A DNA stretch of 64,000 bases from Prochlorococcus marinus XMU1419 (GTDB taxonomy: Bacteria; Cyanobacteriota; Cyanobacteriia; PCC-6307; Cyanobiaceae). Of the stretch, positions 35,524-45,060 are shown piece by piece. Position numbers and translations under genes: made by a program. How positions within the stretch are numbered: position 1 is the first letter of the stretch; every line of letters starts with the position of its first letter. Under the pieces are notes generated by a model, which worked only from the letters and a program-made list of their open reading frames with translations, did not search any database and was not told where the DNA came from. The DNA lies in contig NZ_JAAORO010000001.1 in the NCBI RefSeq assembly GCF_017695955.1, positions 62,001-126,000 of the forward strand, given 5' to 3'.

Positions 35524-35787
35524 ATGACTCTTCTATTTCCGATTATATATTCTGCAGCTCTAACCTATTTAGTTTGGAAAGCTTTTAAGGTGATGTCTAA
35601 TGGTTGGGGCATTTCTAGCACTACAAAAAAAGATTTTTACAAATCAAATTTAAAACAAAATAAATATACAATACATCCAGAACTTCTTGATAAATCAGGA
35701 AATATAACAGAGGAGGAGTTACTAACAGTAAGATTTTCAAATGATAATGATACTTCCCTAGGAGAAAAGGGCTCAACAACTGATTAA
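35524..35787 (+). CDS. DUF2973 family small membrane protein
   Basis: 87 residues. One N-terminal transmembrane helix ('LLFPIIYSAALTYLVWKAFK') precedes a soluble tail with the family pattern 'YTIHPELLDKSGNITEEELL'. DUF2973 proteins are restricted to cyanobacteria and have no known function. The start chosen is ATG 35524; a TTG directly before it is in frame. It is divergent from htrA, with about 140 nt between, and 26 nt upstream of the next gene. Confidence 0.8.
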   Translation: MTLLFPIIYSAALTYLVWKAFKVMSNGWGISSTTKKDFYKSNLKQNKYTIHPELLDKSGNITEEELLTVRFSNDNDTSLGEKGSTTD

Positions 35788-35813
35788 ACGAACAAAAATT
35801 TAGGAAAAAAAAA

Positions 35814-36197
35814 TTGGAATTAAGAACTAAAATTGTATCAGCGGTCATAAGATCTCTTAAGTTACCCCCAAGGTTTAGATTAAAAATGGTTAAAGAAGAT
35901 CCTGTTAGGCTTGAACTAAGCTTAACTCCTTCTTATGGAAAGAATCCAATTATTGTTGGTTTAGTTGAATCTTTAGACTTGGTTGCTCGAAGAGATAGAG
36001 AAGGGAGGTTACCCAGAGATCTGCAAGGAACATGGGATTGGACAGTAAGACATGGGAAAGTTAGTACTGGAGGATGGAACCCTATGTTAAAGGAAGCATT
36101 ACAAACAATGTTTGAGACAGGATTGCCAGCAATTGTATATGAGGAATTAACTGGAGATGAGTATAGACCTGTTGATGGTGTTAGACATATCAAATAA
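35814..36197 (+). CDS. Conserved cyanobacterial hypothetical protein
   Basis: 127 residues, soluble, basic and well ordered, with conserved-looking motifs 'GRLPRDLQGTWDWTVRHGKV', 'GGWNPMLKEALQTMFETGLP' and 'YEELTGDEYRPVDGVRHI'. It starts at TTG 35814, with AGGA at 35802-35805 upstream; no early in-frame ATG exists. I do not recognise a named domain. It follows the DUF2973 gene by 26 nt and precedes an hli gene by 69 nt on the same strand. Confidence 0.75.
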   Translation: MELRTKIVSAVIRSLKLPPRFRLKMVKEDPVRLELSLTPSYGKNPIIVGLVESLDLVARRDREGRLPRDLQGTWDWTVRHGKVSTGGWNPMLKEALQTMFETGLPAIVYEELTGDEYRPVDGVRHIK

Positions 36198-36266
36198 TTA
36201 ATTTATTATTTATCATAAATTCTTCCTCAAAACGTTAAAATATTTATGCTAGTAATTTAATTAATT

Positions 36267-36413
36267 ATGAATGATGATAATCAACAAAGATTTGGCTTTG
36301 TTAATTTTGCTGAAACCTGGAATGGTCGTATGGCAATGATTGGAATTTTGATTGGACTAGGCACTGAACTAATTACTGGACAAAGTATCCTTAGACAAAT
36401 TGGTATAGGTTAA
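36267..36413 (+). CDS. High-light-inducible protein (one-helix chlorophyll-binding)
   Basis: A 48-residue protein with the Hli signature 'AETWNGRMAMIGILIGLGTE', containing the Glu, Asn and Arg of the chlorophyll-binding motif and a single transmembrane helix. ATG 36267 to TAA 36413. It is the compact form, in contrast to the 91-residue hli at 7956-8231. Short intergenic upstream (69 nt), so it may have its own promoter or be cotranscribed with the preceding gene. Confidence 0.9.
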   Translation: MNDDNQQRFGFVNFAETWNGRMAMIGILIGLGTELITGQSILRQIGIG

Positions 36414-36418
36414 AATTT

Positions 36419-36757
36419 TTATTTTATTTCCTCTGCTTTAATCTCAATAGTACTTTCACCAGGTTTTTTGTTTAATTTATTTTTACTTACATTTTTTAAA
36501 TCTCCACCACAATTTATACAGTATTCACTAATTCCTAAGTTGATCGATCCACAATTATCACAAGTATTTATTTTCGACTTGTAAAAGTTAAAACCCATAA
36601 ATACTAAAAGTAATAATAAAAGAGGTATCAAAAAGAGGAGGATCAAAATATTACCGACGAAACTCAAAACAAAATTAATTCCAAAAATAGGTATTACTAA
36701 TAAAAAAATTAAAGAGTAAGTTATCAAATTTTTATTAGCTTTAAGAAAATAACTCAT
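36419..36757 (-). CDS. Membrane protein with C-terminal zinc ribbon
   Basis: 112 residues. Two hydrophobic helices at about 12-33 and 34-56 ('ILLFLIPLLLLLLVFMGFNF') are followed by a zinc-ribbon knuckle pair 'CDNCGSINLGISEYCINCGG' (C-x2-C ... C-x2-C) and an acidic tail. The function is unknown; the pattern fits small membrane-anchored zinc ribbons. It lies 11 nt after the BrkB-like gene on the same strand, suggesting cotranscription, and 5 nt from the opposing hli stop. Confidence 0.75.
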   Translation of the reverse strand: MSYFLKANKNLITYSLIFLLVIPIFGINFVLSFVGNILILLFLIPLLLLLLVFMGFNFYKSKINTCDNCGSINLGISEYCINCGGDLKNVSKNKLNKKPGESTIEIKAEEIK

Positions 36758-36768
36758 CGAATTTATTT

Positions 36769-37683
36769 TTATCTCTTGTATCTTTTTTTATTTAATAATG
36801 ACATTCTAGCAATAACAACGCTCCAACACTGTCCAAAATATAAAATTACTCCTAATAGCCATACCCACAAAGTAAGGACAAGAAAACCTCCAATAAAACC
36901 ATATGCTTGAAACCTGGCTCCAAGAGAGAGAATGCTTTTACTTACGGCAAGGTTCAATGTGGTTAGGCCAATTCCAATAAGAAAAGATCCTGGTAAAAGT
37001 GGTATCAAAGGAACTTTTCTACTAGGTAAGAGACCTTGCAATAAAAGAGCCATTAAAGTAAATCCAATAAGTGGTATTGCAAATTGACCAACTTGTAATA
37101 ATGGCAATTTTAGTAATAAATTAGAAATTAAATTATTAGATTCTGAGATATTGTCCAAAACATTACTTGGAATCATCCTAAGATTTGCACTGATTTGATC
37201 CAAGACCATTAAGAAACCTATAAAAAATACTATTAAAAATGCTTCAACTCTATTTCGGAGAAACCTTGAAGCTTGTTCTCTCCAAGCAGCATTTACTTTT
37301 TTAGATGGAAGTTCATCCTCCCAAAGCCTATCAGATCCTCTTTGTAGAGATAAATATGCATTTCCTGCTGTAAAAAGCAAAAACATAGCTCCTAGAATAC
37401 CTGCTCCAAAACCTTGATCAATTAAATTAAATAAGGTTGTCTCTACTAATTCAACTACTGAAGGTGGTAAAAGTTGAGCTGCAATAGAAATTATTTGTTG
37501 ATCTAAACCTTCTTGTTTACCTAGGAACCAAGACGCTATTGAAAGAGAAATTAGAAGAATTGGAAAAAATGATTGAAGTGTGTAGTAAGCAAATGCAGCA
37601 CTTAAATCAATGCAATCAGATTTACTCCATCTCTCACAAGCACCCCACAAACTTTTCAGTATCCAAGTTGAGATGCGCTGCAT
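36769..37683 (-). CDS. YihY/BrkB family inner membrane protein
   Basis: About 304 residues with six transmembrane helices. Family hallmarks are 'DLSAAFAYYTLQSFFPILL', 'LQRGSDRLWEDE' and the C-terminal 'LGARFQAYGFIGGFLVLTLW'. BrkB/YihY proteins were once misnamed ribonuclease BN; their true role is unknown, and transport or envelope functions have been suggested. The start chosen is ATG 37683; a TTG at 37698 is in frame. It is followed by the zinc-ribbon membrane protein. Confidence 0.88.
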   Translation of the reverse strand: MQRISTWILKSLWGACERWSKSDCIDLSAAFAYYTLQSFFPILLISLSIASWFLGKQEGLDQQIISIAAQLLPPSVVELVETTLFNLIDQGFGAGILGAMFLLFTAGNAYLSLQRGSDRLWEDELPSKKVNAAWREQASRFLRNRVEAFLIVFFIGFLMVLDQISANLRMIPSNVLDNISESNNLISNLLLKLPLLQVGQFAIPLIGFTLMALLLQGLLPSRKVPLIPLLPGSFLIGIGLTTLNLAVSKSILSLGARFQAYGFIGGFLVLTLWVWLLGVILYFGQCWSVVIARMSLLNKKRYKR

Positions 37684-37773
37684 TTTTATCTTATTCAAAT
37701 ATTTATCTTATATTTCTCATTGTATTGTATCTAATTAAGAAATTTTTCAACCAATTATTTTTTTATTATGCAA

Positions 37774-38574
37774 CTATTTTTCTAATAATAAATTACCCCA
37801 TGGCTTTAAAATTTTAATTTTTTCCGTTGATCTACCAGCAATTAATGGAAAATTAACATTACTCAAATCTTCACCTGAAACTAAATTTAAGGGATCTGTT
37901 TCTAACCACTCTATAGAACAATTGAGTTCTTCTAATAAAAGCCAAGCCGCCGCAATATCCCATATTTTTGGGGTTGATTCTATTGCTCCGAAAGTTTGAC
38001 CCATTGCTACACTTGTTAAATTTAAACTCGATACACCTAGTAGTCTTATTTTTCCAGGAAAAACTGAGTTTGGGTTTTTTTGTAAAATTTTTATGGATCT
38101 ACTACATAAAGAAATGCATTCACTTTGATAGTTATTTTGATTAGGATCAATTTTCTTATTATTCAACCAAACACCTTTACCTTTTATTGATACAAATTTT
38201 TTTTTCAACGTAGGGATTATTAAAAAAGAAGATTCGGGTCTACCATCCACAAATCTTGCTACTGATATAGACCAGTATGGAATTCCTGCAGCAAAATTTG
38301 TTGTTCCATCAAGTGGATCCACTACCCAATATGCTTCTGTATTAGGAATCGACTTTCCTCCTTCTTCACTAAGGACGCCCTCGTCGGGAGCTATTGATGC
38401 TAGCCCATTAACTATTGTTTTATCACTCCATAGATCACAACTTGTTATTAATGATCCGTCCGATTTATTGCTAGCACTAATATTTCCAAAATCATTTATT
38501 TGACGTTGACTAACTAATTCAAATAAAGAATCTAGTTTGTTTAGTTGATTATTAGTTAAATTTGGGTGTTTCAT
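37774..38574 (-). CDS. Inositol monophosphatase family phosphatase
   Basis: A magnesium-dependent, lithium-sensitive-type phosphatase fold of 266 residues. Metal ligands are in 'VLSEEGGKSI' (Glu) and 'WVVDPLDGTTNFAAG' (Asp-x-Asp-Gly-Thr), and the C-terminal motif 'IWDIAAAWLLLEE' is present. Candidate substrates are inositol-1-phosphate, PAP/PAPS or histidinol-phosphate. The start ATG 38574 overlaps the TolC-family stop in an ATGA, so translation is probably coupled to it; the frame is open 15 nt further. Confidence 0.9.
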   Translation of the reverse strand: MKHPNLTNNQLNKLDSLFELVSQRQINDFGNISASNKSDGSLITSCDLWSDKTIVNGLASIAPDEGVLSEEGGKSIPNTEAYWVVDPLDGTTNFAAGIPYWSISVARFVDGRPESSFLIIPTLKKKFVSIKGKGVWLNNKKIDPNQNNYQSECISLCSRSIKILQKNPNSVFPGKIRLLGVSSLNLTSVAMGQTFGAIESTPKIWDIAAAWLLLEELNCSIEWLETDPLNLVSGEDLSNVNFPLIAGRSTEKIKILKPWGNLLLEK

Positions 38575-40004
38575 ATTGATATATTGCAAATGGATTTTTT
38601 ATCTCCTATTTTATTATTTTTTTTATCCAAGCAATTTTTATTTTTTTCAAGGAAAGTTAATCTTTCTAATTCATCTAAGTTCAAATTGAAATTAAAAATA
38701 GCAGTAATTTTTTTTGATTTCGCATTACTCAATTCACTCTGTCTTAAAAGTACATCTTTAAGAGTTGATATTCCAACATCATATCTAAGCCTGGAAAGCC
38801 TAACAGATTCTTTACTAGAATCAATTTCTTTAATAGACGAAATTATTTTCTCTTCATTTAGTTTAAGATTCAAATAGGCTTTACTGATATTTGTAGTCAA
38901 GACATTTTTTAAATTTTCAAAAGCATATTTTTCAGCTTCTGCATCTGCTATTTTTGATTTGTAAGATTTCTTATCTTGTCCACCATTAAAAATATTCCAT
39001 GCAAAATTGAGACTTATTGTGTTTGTATAGTTAGATCCATATTCTTCATAATCAATTTCATTTGATAATGAGTCGCCCTTGGAGAAAGTACTAGAAAATA
39101 TGTTGCTTATGTAAATATTTGGTTTACTTTTTGATAAAAAACTATTTGCTTGGCTTTTTTTTATAGATTTTTGAAGAAGAAGGTTTTTTAATGAAAGATT
39201 TCTATCTAAACCCTCTTTAACATTTTTATCTAATTTATGATTCCAGAAACCTATTAAACTTTGCTCTTTGTTAATCTCAATATCTCCTTGTATATAAAGA
39301 ATTTCTTTGAGGGAAATTTTGTTAATTTGATGCTCAATTATCTTTTCATTTAAAGATAGTTTATCTCGTGATAATTGAGCTTTTGCCTCCAGAACCTCAA
39401 ATTTTGTGCCAATTCCAGCATCTAACTTCGCTTCAGCATCATTCAAACTAGTAATTGATAAATCAAGTGTAAATTTTTTGTTTTGGATATCCTGGTAAGA
39501 CTTTTGAAATTTGTGATACCTTTTTCTTGCTTCTTGTATTAGATCTTTTTTCTTAATCTCATAATTATTTTTTGCAATTTTGAAATTTTGTTTTGCAATT
39601 TTAATTTCGCTTCCTCTCTGAGGATCAATTAAATCAAATCTAATAATAAGAGATGGATTAGCCGTAAACTGCGAAGTTTTTAAAGTCTCTAAATTGCTAT
39701 TGTAATTTTTACCTAAGGTATATTTTGGTAACCCATTGGCTTGAAAATCTAAGGATGGATATCTTTGAGATATTTGACTTGAAAGATTAAATTTCGCTGA
39801 AGTAACTTTATTTTGTAATGATTTTAACTCTGGATTATTTAAGATAATTTTTTCTATCTCATCGTACTTTATAAAAGAAATATTTTCTTTCTCATCTAAA
39901 ACATTACCCATATAGTTTTTCGTTTCGCTGGAAAATACATTAAGTGAATTTATACATAAAGCAACTGGCAAAAATAGAATGGGATTTATTACTTTTCTAA
40001 GCAT
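38571..40004 (-). CDS. TolC-family outer membrane efflux protein
   Basis: 477 residues. A signal peptide ('PILFLPVALCINSLNVFSSE') precedes two homologous outer-membrane-factor repeats rich in long alpha-helices: 'EARKRYHKFQKSYQDIQNKK' with 'DLSITSLNDAEAKLDAGIGT', and 'TTNISKAYLNLKLNEEKI' with 'RLSRLRYDVGISTLKDVLLR'. TolC channels connect inner-membrane exporters to the outside. No adaptor or pump lies adjacent. Its start overlaps the DUF512 gene by 8 nt, and its stop overlaps the phosphatase start by 4 nt. Confidence 0.9.
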   Translation of the reverse strand: MLRKVINPILFLPVALCINSLNVFSSETKNYMGNVLDEKENISFIKYDEIEKIILNNPELKSLQNKVTSAKFNLSSQISQRYPSLDFQANGLPKYTLGKNYNSNLETLKTSQFTANPSLIIRFDLIDPQRGSEIKIAKQNFKIAKNNYEIKKKDLIQEARKRYHKFQKSYQDIQNKKFTLDLSITSLNDAEAKLDAGIGTKFEVLEAKAQLSRDKLSLNEKIIEHQINKISLKEILYIQGDIEINKEQSLIGFWNHKLDKNVKEGLDRNLSLKNLLLQKSIKKSQANSFLSKSKPNIYISNIFSSTFSKGDSLSNEIDYEEYGSNYTNTISLNFAWNIFNGGQDKKSYKSKIADAEAEKYAFENLKNVLTTNISKAYLNLKLNEEKIISSIKEIDSSKESVRLSRLRYDVGISTLKDVLLRQSELSNAKSKKITAIFNFNLNLDELERLTFLEKNKNCLDKKNNKIGDKKSICNISI

Positions 40005-41409
40005 TTTTTAGAGTATTGGTATTATTAGATTTTCCAATCAGAATATTTATAATATCATTTGAATCATCAAGAATGTGAATTTTGGTATTCAATTGATTTT
40101 CCACTTCTTTGATATTTTTGTCATCTAAAAATAAATCAGTATTAAGTTTTAACATGATTGATGGTAGATAAATAGCCTCTCCTAAGTCCTTATTTTTCAG
40201 GCCGTAAATTAGATCTTCTCCCGTTAAAAGTCCTGTTACAACTTGTTCTTGACCCCAATAAATGCTAGGTAAACCATATAAATTTATCGTTAATCCATCA
40301 ATTAAGTTTAATTTTTTAACTATGGGAATAAGCGCCTCATAAACTAATTTACCAACAATCCAACTTATTTTTTTGGGCTTATTTACTTTTTCAGGTAGGT
40401 TTTTAGTTTTTTCACTTAATGTTTTGAGGAAGCTTCTAATTGAACCTACACCATTAGATTCTTGTGGCATATTTTCATAGGTTTTGTAACTAGGTAAATT
40501 TGTACCAGCTATTAAATACCATTCGTCTGCTAGCCAACAAAAACGAGTTCCAAGATTTAATTGTAATGAGGCTTGAATTCTTTCTACTTGTTTAATTGTT
40601 TTTATTGCGTATTCTGAACTGATCGATTTCATGCCATCATTTTCTGGTCTAAATTTTGTTAGTCCTACAGGAACTATTGCAACTGAAAGGACTGTTTTCG
40701 CTGTTTTTTTGTGAAAATTAGCTAGTTCGTAAATTGATCGCTCAAGAATTTTACCATCGTTTATATCTGGACATACAACAATTTGAGCATGTATTTGAAT
40801 AGAGTTCTTTTCAAACCATGAAATTTGATCAAGAATTATTCTTGCTCTTTTATTTTTTAATAATTTTTCTCGAGTATCAGGATCTGTCGCATGAACAGAA
40901 ACAAAAAGTGGGGATAGTTTTTGCGTAGCTATTCTTTTCCAATCTTCTTTACTTAAATTCGTTAGAGTGAGATAAGAGCCATAAAGAAAACTTAATCTAT
41001 AATCATCATCCTTTACGTAAAGGCTTTTTCTTTTACCGCTTGGTTGTTGATCTATAAAACAAAATGGACATTTATTATTGCATTGCCTGATTGAATCAAA
41101 TAATGCATCTTTAAAATTAATGCCTAAATTCAGATCTTGATCTTTTTCTATACTTATGTCGTGAATTTCATTATTTTTATCTAAAACAGATATATTTAAA
41201 AACTCTTCACTAATAAGAATCTGATAATCAATTAAATCTCTTGGTTTTTTCCCATTAATACTAATGATGGAATCACCAGATTCAAAGCCAACTTCTTGTG
41301 CGATGGAATTATCTTCAATACTTTCAATTTCTGCAGGGTTGATTTTACAAGTTGTATTTGGAACTAAAATATCATTAGAAACCTCTTTGTAATTAATTTC
41401 TTGCCACAC
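39997..41409 (-). CDS. Radical-SAM-like DUF512 protein with N-terminal PDZ
   Basis: 470 residues. A PDZ-like domain at about 20-75 ('EIESIEDNSIAQEVGFESGD') is followed by a radical-SAM type cluster motif 'CNNKCPFCFIDQQPSGKRKS' (C-x3-C-x2-C) at about 112, a barrel with 'LFVSVHATDPDTR', and the DUF512 C-terminal region ('WLADEWYLIAG', 'GVGSIRSF'). The family is present in most cyanobacteria with unknown reaction. The start is GTG 41409. It begins the overlapping unit DUF512-TolC-phosphatase and is divergent from DUF3120-nadB. Confidence 0.87.
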   Translation of the reverse strand: MWQEINYKEVSNDILVPNTTCKINPAEIESIEDNSIAQEVGFESGDSIISINGKKPRDLIDYQILISEEFLNISVLDKNNEIHDISIEKDQDLNLGINFKDALFDSIRQCNNKCPFCFIDQQPSGKRKSLYVKDDDYRLSFLYGSYLTLTNLSKEDWKRIATQKLSPLFVSVHATDPDTREKLLKNKRARIILDQISWFEKNSIQIHAQIVVCPDINDGKILERSIYELANFHKKTAKTVLSVAIVPVGLTKFRPENDGMKSISSEYAIKTIKQVERIQASLQLNLGTRFCWLADEWYLIAGTNLPSYKTYENMPQESNGVGSIRSFLKTLSEKTKNLPEKVNKPKKISWIVGKLVYEALIPIVKKLNLIDGLTINLYGLPSIYWGQEQVVTGLLTGEDLIYGLKNKDLGEAIYLPSIMLKLNTDLFLDDKNIKEVENQLNTKIHILDDSNDIINILIGKSNNTNTLKNA

Positions 41410-41595
41410 AATTTAATTCCAAATATTCTATTTATTTATATTTTAAACTCAAATATGACTTAAGGAGTATTAAATACTTTTAAAATCAAAAACATTATTT
41501 TGAAATTTATGGCCTTTTATTTATTAAAATATGTCATTCGCACTTTTTTCAAACTCGATTTAAATTGATTAAATGATCTTTATAAACTTTATTCA

Positions 41596-42363
41596 TTGAA
41601 AGAATTAATTACAAAAAATTTAGAAGTGAAAGATAAATTTAACCTTGAATTGCATAATACACTTCATTCGTGTGAAAGTATTTTTTTATCAAGGCCAATT
41701 GCTCTAAGGTTGTGGTCTTCTTTTTTTGTAATACTGCCTATATTTGTTCAAGCTCCTTGGGTAAGATTTGAACCAATAAGTGCTCTTTGTTTTACTTTTG
41801 TTATTCTTTTAGGTGCATTTTTTTTGAATAAGAAAAAATCAAATAAATGGTTCATCGTGAGTTCATTATTAATTGGTGTTTCAGGAAGTTGGCTTGGTGG
41901 GTGTTTGTTCTGGGGATGGTTAAGTCCATTTCCTATTCTTCATATTCCTGTTGAATCTGTTGTGCTTCCTTTAGCTTTTATTGGTCTGGGTACAAATTGG
42001 AAAATTGGTTCGAGTTTTTATATTTCCTCTTTGTTTGGGACTGCAGTTACTGACATTACTATATTTCTGACAGGAATAATGGATCAATGGAGGGAGGTGA
42101 TTGCAGCTGATTCTGAAAATGCACCTTTAATTCTTAAAAAAACATCTGAAAATCTTATTCATATAAAATCACTATCCATTATTATTGTTGTCGCACTTAT
42201 TCTCTGGTTGATTTCAAAAGAAATTTTTGATTCTGGGACTATTAACTCTACTAATGGTAAAGCCCTCTTGGTTTCGAGTTATGTAATTCAAACGACATTA
42301 ATTGTTGATGGTATTTTTATATTTTTAGCAATCTTACAACCCACTTTAAGTGGATTGGTTTAA
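41596..42363 (+). CDS. DUF3120 family membrane protein
   Basis: 255 residues with about six to seven hydrophobic helices and the cyanobacterial DUF3120 features 'PIFVQAPWVRFEPISALCFT', 'GCLFWGWLSPFPILHIPVES' and 'PLAFIGLGTNWKIGSSFYI'. The start is TTG 41596, with no earlier ATG in frame. Function unknown. Its stop overlaps the nadB start by one base (TAATG), so the two are translationally coupled, and a role in NAD supply or quinolinate handling is only a guess. Confidence 0.83.
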   Translation: MKELITKNLEVKDKFNLELHNTLHSCESIFLSRPIALRLWSSFFVILPIFVQAPWVRFEPISALCFTFVILLGAFFLNKKKSNKWFIVSSLLIGVSGSWLGGCLFWGWLSPFPILHIPVESVVLPLAFIGLGTNWKIGSSFYISSLFGTAVTDITIFLTGIMDQWREVIAADSENAPLILKKTSENLIHIKSLSIIIVVALILWLISKEIFDSGTINSTNGKALLVSSYVIQTTLIVDGIFIFLAILQPTLSGLV

Positions 42364-44030
42364 TGTTGAGGCCTCCTTTTTCTCAAAATGCCATACCACT
42401 AGAGAATTGGGACGTGATAGTTATAGGTGCTGGAGCTGCAGGACTTATGACTTGTCTTGAATTACCTGAAAATTTAAAAGTGCTTCTTTTAAATAGGAAT
42501 ACCAGCAAGGTATCCTCTAGTAGATGGGCTCAAGGAGGTATTGCTTCTGTTGTTAGACAAGATGATTCATTTGATCTACATGCTCATGATACTTTGAAGG
42601 CAGGAGATGGACTTTGCGATTTTGAAGCAGTAGAAATGCTGGTTAAAGAGGCCCCAGGTTGCGTCGATAGATTGCAGAATTTAGGGATGATTTTTGATCA
42701 AAGCTCTGATCAATTAGCTACTACTTTAGAAGCGGCTCATTCTCGCAGAAGAGTCTTGCATGTTAAAGATCGAACTGGCAGAGCATTAGTTGAAGTTCTA
42801 GAAGAACATATTGAGTATAAAAAAAATGTTCTTCACTGCAGGGGTGTTAGGGTCACTGAACTTCTAATTGAAGATAAGGAATGTAAAGGTGTTCAGGTTC
42901 TTGATGGAGCCAATTTATATTGGATTAAATCAAGAGCTGTCGTTTTAGCTACAGGTGGAGGAGGGCATTTATTTACAAATACAACTAATCCTCCACAGTC
43001 CTCAGGAGAAGGCATTGCTCTTGCATGGAAAGCAGGTGCTGCTATTGAAGATCTAGAGTTTGTTCAATTTCATCCAACCGCTTTAAAATTTTATGGTGCA
43101 CCTTGCTTTTTAATATCTGAGGCACTTAGAGGAGAAGGAGCTATTTTAGTGGATAAAAATGGTGAAAGCCCAGTTAAAAATCTTGAAAATCGTGATTTAG
43201 CCTCTAGAGATCAAGTTAGTAGAGCAATTATGAAAAATATGAATGATAATAATGTAGATCATGTTGGCTTAGATCTTCGGTATATTGACCCAGAAAAAAT
43301 TGTAGAGCGCTTCCCAACGATCTTAAGTAGATGTCAGGATTATGGAGTTAACCCTTTAAATGAAGTTATACCTGTAGCTCCTGCAGCTCACTATTGGATG
43401 GGAGGTGTTAAAACTGATCTAAATGCATCTTCTACAAGAAAAGGATTATATGCCGTTGGAGAAGTAGCTTCTACAGGTGTTCATGGCGCTAATAGACTGG
43501 CAAGTAATTCACTAATGGAGTGTCTTGTTTTTGCAAGAAAAATGTCTTCAATTGTTTTGAATGATCCCCCCGTATTTGCAAAATTTGATAGATCATTGAA
43601 AGAGTTCGATATTGAAGATCCTAAAGAAGATCAAATTTCCAAAATTGCTGAAAAAATTGATGAACTAAGAAAACTATGTTGGTTAAATTTAGGTGTATCT
43701 CGAAATAAGGAAAATATGAGTAAATTTTTAAATTACATTCAAAGTGATATAGATAAATTACATAAAAATGATTTAATAAATAGTCTTGAAAAAATAAAAT
43801 TTGATCAAAAAATAAAACTTAGTGAACGCAACAGGCGAGTCTTGAATCTTTTACTTGATTTAAAGAATAGACAAATAACAACTATAACCTTATTAAAAGC
43901 TTGTCTATTTAGAGAGGAAAGTAGAGGGGGGCATTATAGAGATGATTTCCCTCAAAAAGATAAAAATTGGGAATGCCATACTAGACAACACTTAGATCAA
44001 AAAATTCAAAAAAGATTTATTAAAAATTAA
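42363..44030 (+). CDS. nadB: L-aspartate oxidase
   Basis: It oxidises aspartate to iminoaspartate, the first step of de novo NAD synthesis. 555 residues with FAD-binding 'VIVIGAGAAGLMTCLELP', the substrate-binding 'SRWAQGGIASVV', 'AAHSRRRVLHVKD', 'EFVQFHPTAL', and the catalytic region 'APAAHYWMGGVKTDL' and 'VHGANRLASNSLMECLVF'. The C-terminal helical domain ends with 'EESRGGHYRDDFP'. It converges with the VKOR-like gene with an 11-nt overlap. Confidence 0.96.
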   Translation: MLRPPFSQNAIPLENWDVIVIGAGAAGLMTCLELPENLKVLLLNRNTSKVSSSRWAQGGIASVVRQDDSFDLHAHDTLKAGDGLCDFEAVEMLVKEAPGCVDRLQNLGMIFDQSSDQLATTLEAAHSRRRVLHVKDRTGRALVEVLEEHIEYKKNVLHCRGVRVTELLIEDKECKGVQVLDGANLYWIKSRAVVLATGGGGHLFTNTTNPPQSSGEGIALAWKAGAAIEDLEFVQFHPTALKFYGAPCFLISEALRGEGAILVDKNGESPVKNLENRDLASRDQVSRAIMKNMNDNNVDHVGLDLRYIDPEKIVERFPTILSRCQDYGVNPLNEVIPVAPAAHYWMGGVKTDLNASSTRKGLYAVGEVASTGVHGANRLASNSLMECLVFARKMSSIVLNDPPVFAKFDRSLKEFDIEDPKEDQISKIAEKIDELRKLCWLNLGVSRNKENMSKFLNYIQSDIDKLHKNDLINSLEKIKFDQKIKLSERNRRVLNLLLDLKNRQITTITLLKACLFREESRGGHYRDDFPQKDKNWECHTRQHLDQKIQKRFIKN

Positions 44031-44955
44031 GATCTCCCTGATAGTTAGTTTTTTGGGCCAATTCTTTCAAATCAACCGTACCACTAGTGATTTCTCCATT
44101 GATTTCCCAAGAAGGAAATCCACTAATTCCTTTCGTTTGGCATAGCTCATACTCATTATCTTTACCATCTTTAGCACATTCAACTACTTTTAATTCTTTA
44201 ACTGCTTCTTTACCAAACAATTGTTTCTGATCGTGGCAATGCGGGCACCAGTATGCACTATACATAACAATATTGTTTTCACTTAAAAATTTTGCAAACT
44301 TTACCTTTTGGGGAGAGCTTGCAGTGGTAATTATTGGTGATATATTTTCAGTGGGGTTTGCAACATCAGTAGCATTAGAGGGGTCAACGTTTGCTGACCA
44401 AATTAGACCCCCCAGCAGGACACTAATGGCTACAATGAAACCTCTAATAATCATAGGTTCTCTACTTTCGAACTTTGCTCCAATCATAGAAACTATAAAG
44501 ATAGAAAACGATAAAATTGCTGAAAGTATACAAAAAAAACAATATGCTTGAATCTTAAAAAACATTATATTTATCAATAAAAAGCTAAATATTGATGACG
44601 CACAAGAAATTAGAAATAATAACCACCATAAAAACTTATTTAGTTTTTCTCTTGGGGAAATTAAATTAAGCGAGAGTATTATTGTGATAACTAATATTGA
44701 TAAATATGTTATAAATCCAGCTAATGAGAGAGGTATGTTAACTTGATTATTTTCAAATAAAGTACCCCAAGGACTATTTAAAACTGTTTCACAACCATTT
44801 TGTATCCCTGGGCATGAAAGAGAAGAAAATAATCCCCAGTTTTTTAAAGTAATCGAACCTGTGTCAACTATGCCTATAGTGCTAAGAATTGCTATTATGA
44901 TTTTTGGCCATTTCAAATCTTTTTTATTTCTTTTGTTTAAAGTCTTAAGGGCCAT
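44020..44955 (-). CDS. VKOR-thioredoxin fusion (disulfide bond forming)
   Basis: A cyanobacterial disulfide-bond catalyst: a VKOR-type membrane domain oxidises a fused thioredoxin-like domain, with quinone as electron acceptor. 311 residues. Cysteine pair 'SCPGIQNGCETVLNSPWG' lies in the first loop, the CXXC 'AYCFFCILSAIL' in a later helix, and after about residue 210 the thioredoxin-like part has 'YWCPHCHDQKQLF'. Four to five transmembrane helices place both active domains on the lumen or periplasm side. This matches the Synechococcus VKOR homologue whose structure is known. Confidence 0.93.
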   Translation of the reverse strand: MALKTLNKRNKKDLKWPKIIIAILSTIGIVDTGSITLKNWGLFSSLSCPGIQNGCETVLNSPWGTLFENNQVNIPLSLAGFITYLSILVITIILSLNLISPREKLNKFLWWLLFLISCASSIFSFLLINIMFFKIQAYCFFCILSAILSFSIFIVSMIGAKFESREPMIIRGFIVAISVLLGGLIWSANVDPSNATDVANPTENISPIITTASSPQKVKFAKFLSENNIVMYSAYWCPHCHDQKQLFGKEAVKELKVVECAKDGKDNEYELCQTKGISGFPSWEINGEITSGTVDLKELAQKTNYQGDLNF

Positions 44956-45060
44956 ACAAAATGAAGGTTTGTAATTTATATTATCTATCGTAATATTATT
45001 TTGGCATCAAAGTTATAAAAGAAATGCTTTTTAAATCTGTTAATTCTTATTTTTTAAGTT

